A DNA stretch of 12,325 bases from Bacteroidales bacterium (lineage in GTDB: Bacteria > Bacteroidota > Bacteroidia > Bacteroidales > Muribaculaceae). This document shows positions 6,887 to 12,325 of the stretch, piece by piece (within the stretch, counting starts at the first letter, position 1; each line of letters begins with the position of its first letter). The stretch covers positions 1 through 12,325 of the forward strand of contig JAHZGZ010000302.1 of the NCBI GenBank assembly GCA_019420545.1, read 5' to 3'. The position numbers were made by a program, and so were the translations under genes. The notes beneath the pieces are model-generated. The model saw only the letters and a list, made by a program, of their open reading frames with translations. It had not been told where the DNA came from and did not search any database.

Positions 6887-7731
6887 GATTCCGCGGGATA
6901 TTTAATATTATCGATCAGGCGCACATCGCCCATATATACCGTGACACAACCTACGGCCTCGCCTGCGCCCCATTCGGCAATGGGCTGCATGTCGGCGGGG
7001 TTGACAATCTCGTAGTACTCCACCTCCATGCCGTCGACAGCGTTGATGGCATCGGTAACCGCCTGCTTCACTTCGGCCACACTCTTCGAGCGCGCACCGG
7101 CCACGCTGGCGGCAAGTATGCGGTGGATATTGGGAGCGAGGGCACGCTGCCCGGCCGAGAGGCGCACATTGCGCGAACTGAGGGCCAGACCGTCGGCCTC
7201 ACGCTTGATCGGGCATGCCACGATCTCGATGTCGAAGCCTTCAAGCTCCACCATGCGGCGTATAACCGAAATCTGCTGGAAATCTTTCTCGCCGAAGTAA
7301 GCGCGGTCGGGCTGTACCATGCGGAAAAGGCGGCTTACCACCTGGGCCACTCCGTTGAAATGGCCGGGACGCATGGCGCCCTCCATTACCTCAGCCACAG
7401 GCCCGAGGTCGAACACCCGGGTGTCAGGCTCTGGATATATCTCCTCGACAGTCGGCAGAAAGGCGATATCTACGCCGGCCTCAAGAAGCTTGCGGCAATC
7501 GGCCTCCTCCGTGCGCGGATAAGTGCGCAGGTCGTCGGGATTGTTAAACTGGGTAGGGTTGACAAACACGCTCACCACCACGGCATCATTGTCGGCGCGG
7601 GCCTTCTCTATCAATGACACATGGCCTGCGTGGAGCGCACCCATAGTCGGCACAAAGCCCACGCTACGGCCCTCGGCCTTCAAGGCCTCAACGGCTTCGC
7701 GCAGCTCTTTGGCTGTACGTACAGTTTTCAT
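6883..7731 (-). CDS. panC: Pantothenate synthetase (pantoate-beta-alanine ligase)
   Basis: PanC joins pantoate and beta-alanine using ATP to give pantothenate. The 282-residue protein shows the nucleotidyltransferase HxGH site in PTMGALHAGH (28-37), VNPTQF (58-63 region), RPGHFNGVAQVV, FGEKDFQQ (147-154 region) and the second ATP motif GLALSSRN (about 181-188). An in-frame ATG at 7842 would add 37 residues unlike the family and would lie within the promoter, so the start is MKTVRTAKELREAV at 7731. panC is first in a panC-panD operon. PanB, which makes the pantoate precursor, is not in the window. Confidence 0.97.
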   Translation of the reverse strand: MKTVRTAKELREAVEALKAEGRSVGFVPTMGALHAGHVSLIEKARADNDAVVVSVFVNPTQFNNPDDLRTYPRTEEADCRKLLEAGVDIAFLPTVEEIYPEPDTRVFDLGPVAEVMEGAMRPGHFNGVAQVVSRLFRMVQPDRAYFGEKDFQQISVIRRMVELEGFDIEIVACPIKREADGLALSSRNVRLSAGQRALAPNIHRILAASVAGARSKSVAEVKQAVTDAINAVDGMEVEYYEIVNPADMQPIAEWGAGEAVGCVTVYMGDVRLIDNIKYPAES

Positions 7732-7811
7732 TTCTTTGTTGTTATCTTTTGTCGTTTTGCAGTCGGCCGAATCTTTCCACGCATTAAAGCGCAACATTCT
7801 CCGACGGCCTG

Positions 7812-7843
7812 CAAAATTACTCAATCCCCCGCTTTCACGCAAA
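7812..7843 (-). promoter_or_regulatory. Bacteroidetes-type promoter of panC-panD
   Basis: On the minus strand a -33 box TTTG (7843-7840) is followed after 20 bp by a -7 box TAATTTTG (7819-7812), matching the TTTG/TAnnTTTG consensus. Transcription should begin near 7805, leaving a leader of about 75 nt before panC. This excludes the upstream ATG at 7842 as the start. Confidence 0.75.
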
Positions 7844-7902
7844 CCTAAGCCTAAAAACTTGATATTTATCCAAAATTTCTAAAGACTTATTGTGTGAATT
7901 TA

Positions 7903-7930
7903 CGCACAGAGTCCACAGAGAGCACAGAGG
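7903..7930. repeat. CACAGAG-type short repeat, copy 1
   Basis: CGCACAGAG is followed by TCCACAGAG and AGCACAGAGG, so the heptamer CACAGAG occurs three times at 9-10-bp spacing. A similar stretch recurs at 12199-12225, in the spacer on the other side of the lyase gene. This copy lacks the complementary right half seen there. It is a dispersed low-complexity repeat of unknown role. Confidence 0.65.
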
Positions 7931-7944
7931 ATAAGAGTTTATAT

Positions 7945-8036
7945 AAATGTAGGGAGGCGGCGTGCCGCGTTACGTCAAACTAATCAAGCATGCACGATTT
8001 GCATACTGTAACGCGGCACGCCGCGTCCCTACATTT
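7945..8036. repeat. REP/MITE-like inverted repeat element, copy 1
   Basis: Arms of 29 bp (7945-7973 and 8008-8036) match except for one position (AGGGAGGCGG against AGGGACGCGG). The shared core is GTAGGGA, GCGGCGTGCCGCGTTAC. The loop is 34 nt. A T-run (8034-8040) follows, so it could terminate plus-strand transcripts, but no plus-strand gene lies upstream. A second, slightly different copy sits at 11939-12023, so this is a dispersed element. Confidence 0.8.
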
Positions 8037-8044
8037 TTTTACGT

Positions 8045-8080
8045 TTTGCAACACCATCTCCCGACTTATTCGTATATTTG
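8045..8080 (+). promoter_or_regulatory. Probable promoter of the lyase gene
   Basis: TATATTTG (8073-8080) is a full match to the -7 box TAnnTTTG, 44 bp before the ATG. The nearest upstream TTTG (8045-8048) is 24 bp away, longer than the usual 19-21, so the -33 box is uncertain. This spacer (7732-8124) also holds the panC promoter, a CACAGAG repeat and the inverted-repeat element; I see no gene in it. Confidence 0.5.
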
Positions 8081-8124
8081 CAGAAGATTCCCACTCAATT
8101 ATCACATTCGAAACGATACCAGTC

Positions 8125-11100
8125 ATGAATTACCGACAAATCATCACGACAGCGGTATGCTGTGCGGCCACGGGCGCAATCATATCGGCCGGATTTACCG
8201 CTTTTGCTGAGAATACCACAAATGAGAATACCGGATACTGGAACACGAAAGGGCGGTTGCTTCCGCTGCGTCTGCCCATGCCCCCGGCAGGATATACTCC
8301 TGAACAGCTCGATATCGACGGCGACGGCCGTCCCGACGCCATCCGCTCCATCACCTCGGGCGGAGTGCCGGTAATGTGGCTCGACGACGACGGCACGATG
8401 CGCCCCGGCGATACCGAGAGCGACATGGCGTCAGGCACACTGCTTATCGACCGCAACAGCGACGGCAAGTATGCCGGTCTCGGCGACATGATAATCGACT
8501 GGGTGGACACCGACCGCGACGGTCGGGCCGACATGCAGATCGTGATCGACTATCCAGCCGACACCCTCGCCGAAAATGCCTGGAAAGGCCACTACATGAT
8601 AGTGTTCGACACCGACCGCGACAATGTGTTCAACTACATAAATTTCCATAATTTCCAGCTGAGCTGCTGGGATCACTACGGCCTCAGCGACTTCCACGAG
8701 GACTACCACGGCCAGACGGCATTCGCCAAGATGCACGAGTGCACCTACCGCATCCTCGATCTCGACAAAAACTGGGAGAATCCGTTCCTCTTCTACGACC
8801 CCGACAACGACGGGCTGACCGAAATGACGATACGGTTTACCGATCCGATGAACAAAAAGACACCCGGCGCGCCGCGCAAGCAGCCGTCGGGGCGTATCGA
8901 CCACGCCTTTCTGAGCGTCGACCTCGACAATGACAACGGCCCTGCCAACGAATTCGACCTCGACTTCACCCTCCACTTCGCAGGCCCGGGATTCGACTAC
9001 TCCGATATGACCCATCCGGTAGCCAATCTGCGAGGCAATCCGGCCCACGACTCACTGTTTCTCGACCCTCGCTATCGCAAGCTTACCCATCTGACCTACC
9101 CTGACCACGGCCAGGCGCGCGACGCGATGTTCAACCGCGGCAAATGGACGTCGGCCGAGCTTACCTACGATGAGGACGACGACTGCGGCCGATGGGAGCG
9201 CGTGGAGCTGTATGAGAACCGCGACGCATTCCTCACCGGATGGAAAGGCGGAGGCGTCGACAACCACAAGCAGAGCGACGCCACCGGCGACCGCGGCGAG
9301 TGGGACAAGGACAACTCGGGAGGCGGACGCCTCTATATCAGCCCGCTCGACGGCAAGCTCCACCTCTATGGCGCCGAGCGCGGCGTATGGCGCGTCGACC
9401 AGGACGCATCATTCTTCGAGGGGTGGGACCGCATGTGGATGGGCCTCGACCGCAATCCCACATCCTTTGCTACTATAGAATATCTCGACACCGACGGCAA
9501 CGGATTCTTCGACACGATGAATCTCGACCTCGACGGCGACAAGAAATATGAGGAGACAGTATCGCTCACGGCCCTCGGCGTGCCCGACTCCGCTGAGGTA
9601 ATCGATCATTCGGGATTCAGCTACGATGACTACACCGCCCTTGCCCGGCGCGTGGCCGACGGAATGTGGAACCGCGCGAAATCGAGCATGGACGCCGCCC
9701 GACGCATGGGCGTAGCGACGCAGTGGTACGCCATGTGGATGCTGCCGCGCTCTCTGCGTCAGCGCTACGACCACGGATTCTGGCTGTCATTCTATCTACA
9801 GCGCGACATGCGCCACAAGCTCCTCGGCTCCGATCCGGAAAAAGTGCCGGCATTCGACCGCGCATACTACCTCGACCGGCTCTCCGAGGAGATACCGGGC
9901 GGACATCTCGTGACGCCCGCCGATCTGCGCGCCATCAAGGCGTCGGCGTCGCTCCCATTCGGCAAGGAGATCGTCAAAGAGCTGACCGATACCGTCGAAA
10001 GCCGCCGCAAGCATCCCCTGGCGCTTCCAGAAGGTCTCGGCGGACATTACCACCATTATTTCTGCCCGAAACACAATCTTATATACTCTTTCGACTGGAA
10101 CAGTCCCAAAGCCCATCTCTGCCCGGCTTGCGGCACCCGTGTGAAAGGCAACGCCCACCTCGACTATGCCTGGAACAACATGGCGCATACCCACAACGGT
10201 GCCTACATGCTCAACTGCGCCTACCTCTACCGCACGACGGGCGACCGTAAGTATGCCCGTTATGCCGCCGACATGCTCCTCGACTATGCGCGGGCATATC
10301 CCGGCATGATGGAGCACAACAAAAGCTTCAAGCACACCCCCGACGCATTCGACGCCGGACGCATATTCGCACAGAGCCTCGACGAATCGAGCTGGATAAG
10401 CCGTGTGGCCGTGGCCTACGACATGGTGGAGGACGCCATGACGCCCGAAGAGCGCGCCAAGGTCGAGAGCGATCTCTTCTCACAGTGCGCCGAGATGCTT
10501 ACGCGCCGCCCGGCGGGAGCCAACTGGCAGATGTGGCACAACAGCGGCATGGCCGCATGTGCCGCCGTAACCGGCTGCGACTCGCTGATGACACGTGCCA
10601 TCGAGGATCCCAAATACGGCTACCGCGCCCTTATAAAGAAACACTTGAATCCCGACGGATGGATCAACGAAGGCTCGGCCCACTACCATTTCTACCCGCT
10701 TGAGGCGCTGCTCCTTACCGCCAATGCCGCCCGTGGGCTCGGCATCAACCTTTTCGACGACGACATGCTGCTGATGCTCGAAGCTCCGGCACGCAGCGTA
10801 TATACCGACATGTCGTTCCCGTCGCACGGCGACGGCTGGTATGGCGACAATCTCCCTGCCTTCGCCGCCTTCTACGAGATAGCCAACACACGCTTCCCCG
10901 GCCGACGTTTCGACAACATGCTCGCCGAGCTTTACACACATCGCGCACGTACCGACCGTCAGGCTCTGCTCTCAGGCGCCGAACTTCAGGGTGAAGGCAC
11001 GGGCTACCGTCAGCCGAGCATCTGCTATCCCAAGAGCGGATTCGCATGCCTGCGATCGGGCGACAATACAGTTGTGTTCAAGTTCGACAACAACAACGCC

Positions 11101-11838
11101 GGCGGCCACGAGCATCCCGACAAGCTTTCCTTCACCCTCCACAACGGCAAAAAGGAGCTCTTCCCCGACTTCGGTACCTCGGGCTACGGCACGCCGGAAT
11201 ACCTCGGCTGGTACAAACGCTCGCTGTCGCACAATGCCATGAATGTCGACGGCCTCGACCAGAAAGTATGCAAGGGTAAGCTGCTCGCCTACGAGACCGA
11301 CGCCCGCGGAGCCTATGCCGCCGGCATGACCGACAAGTCCTACCCCGGTGTGGGGATGCGCCGCGCCATGCGCATCCGCGACAACGTTGTCACCGACACA
11401 CTGACCTGCACCTCCGACACCGCCCATGTGTATGACTACGTGCTCCTCTTCAGCGAGCGTCCCGAGATCGCCGGCAAGTGGCTCACCGACACTCTTTCCG
11501 CACCCGCCGTCCCCTCGGCTGCCATTAACCGGAGCACAAAAGATGGCGCTCCCGCACAATCGCCGGCGTATGCATCGATCCGCGACGTAAAGAGCATTGA
11601 CTTAAAGTCGCGCAAGCTCACTGCGAGCACACCTTCGGCACGTGTCGACATACAGCTGGGCTCGCTCCCCAAAGGCACCAAAGTCTACCTCGGCACCGCC
11701 TCCGGCATCCCCGCCAATCCCACCATCTCCGTTGGGAGTGCCGCCGTCGATGCAGCCGCAAGCCCCTGCTATCCCCTCATAATCCGCATCCCCTCCTCCA
11801 CCGCCGACATCCGTACCCGCTACACCCTCCCGAAATAA
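8125..11838 (+). CDS. Large secreted heparinase II/III-type polysaccharide lyase with Asp-rich N-terminal half
   Basis: This 1237-residue protein starts with a signal peptide (MNYRQIITTA...GFTAFAEN); no lipobox is seen. Residues about 60-475 carry at least seven Asp/Asn/Gly-rich stretches resembling calcium-binding loops, e.g. DIDGDGRPD (63-71), DTDRDGRAD (128-136), DPDNDGLTE (from 225) and DTDGNGFFD (455-463). A CxxH/CxxC pair (647-650, 666-669) looks like a zinc ribbon. From about 670 to 900 it resembles an alpha/alpha toroid, with WHN (804-806) and EGSAHYHFY (849-857) as likely active-site motifs. The C-terminal part resembles the heparinase II/III beta domain, with GGHEHPDKLSF (His995, His997, Asp999) and SHNAMNVDG (His1036). 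Such enzymes cleave uronic-acid polysaccharides by beta-elimination; the substrate is unknown. The start at 8125 is set by the signal peptide and -7 box. Confidence 0.8.
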   Translation: MNYRQIITTAVCCAATGAIISAGFTAFAENTTNENTGYWNTKGRLLPLRLPMPPAGYTPEQLDIDGDGRPDAIRSITSGGVPVMWLDDDGTMRPGDTESDMASGTLLIDRNSDGKYAGLGDMIIDWVDTDRDGRADMQIVIDYPADTLAENAWKGHYMIVFDTDRDNVFNYINFHNFQLSCWDHYGLSDFHEDYHGQTAFAKMHECTYRILDLDKNWENPFLFYDPDNDGLTEMTIRFTDPMNKKTPGAPRKQPSGRIDHAFLSVDLDNDNGPANEFDLDFTLHFAGPGFDYSDMTHPVANLRGNPAHDSLFLDPRYRKLTHLTYPDHGQARDAMFNRGKWTSAELTYDEDDDCGRWERVELYENRDAFLTGWKGGGVDNHKQSDATGDRGEWDKDNSGGGRLYISPLDGKLHLYGAERGVWRVDQDASFFEGWDRMWMGLDRNPTSFATIEYLDTDGNGFFDTMNLDLDGDKKYEETVSLTALGVPDSAEVIDHSGFSYDDYTALARRVADGMWNRAKSSMDAARRMGVATQWYAMWMLPRSLRQRYDHGFWLSFYLQRDMRHKLLGSDPEKVPAFDRAYYLDRLSEEIPGGHLVTPADLRAIKASASLPFGKEIVKELTDTVESRRKHPLALPEGLGGHYHHYFCPKHNLIYSFDWNSPKAHLCPACGTRVKGNAHLDYAWNNMAHTHNGAYMLNCAYLYRTTGDRKYARYAADMLLDYARAYPGMMEHNKSFKHTPDAFDAGRIFAQSLDESSWISRVAVAYDMVEDAMTPEERAKVESDLFSQCAEMLTRRPAGANWQMWHNSGMAACAAVTGCDSLMTRAIEDPKYGYRALIKKHLNPDGWINEGSAHYHFYPLEALLLTANAARGLGINLFDDDMLLMLEAPARSVYTDMSFPSHGDGWYGDNLPAFAAFYEIANTRFPGRRFDNMLAELYTHRARTDRQALLSGAELQGEGTGYRQPSICYPKSGFACLRSGDNTVVFKFDNNNAGGHEHPDKLSFTLHNGKKELFPDFGTSGYGTPEYLGWYKRSLSHNAMNVDGLDQKVCKGKLLAYETDARGAYAAGMTDKSYPGVGMRRAMRIRDNVVTDTLTCTSDTAHVYDYVLLFSERPEIAGKWLTDTLSAPAVPSAAINRSTKDGAPAQSPAYASIRDVKSIDLKSRKLTASTPSARVDIQLGSLPKGTKVYLGTASGIPANPTISVGSAAVDAAASPCYPLIIRIPSSTADIRTRYTLPK

Positions 11839-11855
11839 TCCACCCGTAAGAAAAA

Positions 11856-11894
11856 CCGTCCTCCCACAGCATAAGAACTGCACTGGGAGGGCGG
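11856..11894 (+). terminator. Hairpin terminator after the lyase gene
   Basis: CCGTCCTCCCA (11856-11866) pairs with TGGGAGGGCGG (11884-11894) as an 11-bp stem with one G-T pair and a 17-nt loop. It lies 17 bp after the stop codon. Only a short T-run follows (CGCTTT), so termination may be incomplete. Confidence 0.6.
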
Positions 11895-11938
11895 CGCTTT
11901 AGCCCGCCACTATTAGAAACTATATGTTATTATAGCTT

Positions 11939-12023
11939 GTAGGGACGCGGTGTGCCGCGTTACACCATAGTAATCAATCATTTACACCTTACCCAAATGT
12001 AACGCGGCACGCCGCTTCCCTAC
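11939..12023. repeat. REP/MITE-like inverted repeat element, copy 2
   Basis: Arms at 11939-11963 and 11999-12023 are complementary at 23 of 25 positions, with a 35-nt loop. The core (GTAGGGA then GCGG, GTGCCGCGTTAC) is the same as in the copy at 7945-8036. The loops also share the motif TAATCAA followed by CAT. The two copies bracket the lyase gene. Confidence 0.8.
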
Positions 12024-12156
12024 TTTCTCGCTTTTGCGTCATCCCTTTTTTATATCGGTATAATCCGTTAAATATATTTAATACCATTGTCACATCTACC
12101 AAATTACCCTATCTTGCGAAAAATCTTTGCGGCCCCTCTGACGCCTTGCGTAGGAG

Positions 12157-12175
12157 ACGCAGTTTCCAACTGCGT
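12157..12175. repeat. Short perfect hairpin
   Basis: ACGCAGTT-TCC-AACTGCGT forms an 8-bp perfect stem with a 3-nt loop. It lies in the repeat-rich 11839-12280 spacer, in which I see no gene. It has no strong T-run after it and its role is unclear. Confidence 0.6.
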
Positions 12176-12198
12176 TAACTTTATTTAGGCAATAAAAA

Positions 12199-12252
12199 CG
12201 CACAGAGCACACAGAGTCCACAGAGAAAAAATCCTCCGTGATCTCCGTGCGG
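12199..12252. repeat. CACAGAG-type repeat, copy 2, with imperfect complementary half
   Basis: CGCACAGAG, CACACAGAG and TCCACAGAG (12199-12225) are followed after an A-run by CTCCGTGATCTCCGTGCG, which is nearly complementary to the first half (CGCACaGAG against CTCcGTGCG). The unit can fold as an imperfect stem. The first half matches the repeat at 7903-7930. Confidence 0.6.
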
Positions 12253-12280
12253 TATTTCCGCTACCACAAATGAAAAGCGT

Positions 12281-12325
12281 ATGAAAAAGTTGAATACCTC
12301 CATATTTGCCATCGCGCTTGCCGCG
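12281..12325 (+). CDS. Start of a secreted or membrane protein gene (partial)
   Basis: The last 45 bases encode MKKLNTSIFAIALAA: two lysines followed by a hydrophobic run, the beginning of a signal peptide. The gene runs off the end of the window, so its function cannot be read. It is on the same strand as the lyase, 442 bp after it. A 4-codon frame, ATG AAA AGC GTA TGA (12270-12284), ends by overlapping this ATG and could be a chance feature. No clear promoter with both boxes was found in the spacer. Confidence 0.65.
   Translation, partial: MKKLNTSIFAIALAA

Noticed and set aside
7732..7842. Longer panC start at 7842
   Set aside because: It overlaps the -33/-7 promoter boxes and adds 37 residues absent from the family.
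7903..7930. CACAGAG repeats as a possible CRISPR array
   Set aside because: The units are 9-10 bp apart with no spacers of CRISPR length and no cas genes nearby.
8034..8040. T-run after the inverted repeat as a terminator
   Set aside because: No plus-strand gene lies upstream to be terminated (panC is on the minus strand), and the same element recurs elsewhere, so it is better described as a repeat.
7990..8124. Upstream extension of the lyase to an ATG at 7990
   Set aside because: That start lies in the loop of the inverted-repeat element and before the -7 box; the signal peptide begins at 8125.

Overview
The window looks like chromosomal DNA of a gut-type Bacteroidales bacterium. Muribaculaceae or a relative is a guess, because no marker gene fixes the family. 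The signs are: three gene starts preceded by the Bacteroidetes primary-sigma -7 box (TAnnTTTG), two of them with a well-placed -33 TTTG; no Shine-Dalgarno sequences; a C39-like/VKOR fusion protein of the type found in Bacteroidetes; an O/P-type porin; and a large secreted polysaccharide lyase. Coding DNA is GC-rich with AT-rich spacers.

Layout. (1) 2-1071, plus strand: 3' end of an MlaE-type permease gene, overlapping by 4 bp the complete gene for its ATPase MlaF (outer-membrane lipid asymmetry). (2) 1088-2215, minus strand: a VKOR-family thiol oxidase, convergent with mlaF. (3) 2368-3408, plus: a phosphate-selective-type porin with a clear promoter and a duplicated 15-bp motif in its leader. 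(4) 3455-4645, plus: purT (formate-dependent purine synthesis). A two-hairpin terminator region separates it from convergent ffh. (5) 4777-6132, minus: ffh (SRP GTPase). (6) 6156-6505: a 350-bp non-coding element with 34-bp terminal inverted repeats. (7) 6533-7731, minus: panC-panD (beta-alanine and pantothenate synthesis), overlapping by 4 bp. (8) 7945-8036: a 29-bp-arm inverted repeat. (9) 8125-11838, plus: a 1237-aa secreted heparinase II/III-type lyase with an Asp-rich N-terminal half and a zinc-ribbon-like CxxH/CxxC site. (10) 11839-12280: a repeat-rich spacer with a terminator, a second copy of the inverted repeat, a small hairpin and a CACAGAG-type repeat. (11) 12281 to the end: the start of another secreted-protein gene.

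The housekeeping genes (purT, ffh, panC, panD) need no special explanation. The cell-envelope genes (mlaEF, VKOR, porin, lyase) fit a Gram-negative glycan degrader. The most unusual structure is the 350-bp element between ffh and panD. Its two arms are diverged inverted copies of each other over about 130 nt. At matching offsets each arm can form an outer stem and an inner hairpin whose sequences differ between arms while the pairing is kept. This suggests selection on RNA or single-stranded-DNA folding. The first 20 nt of the element also recur in a perfect palindrome at the other end of ffh.
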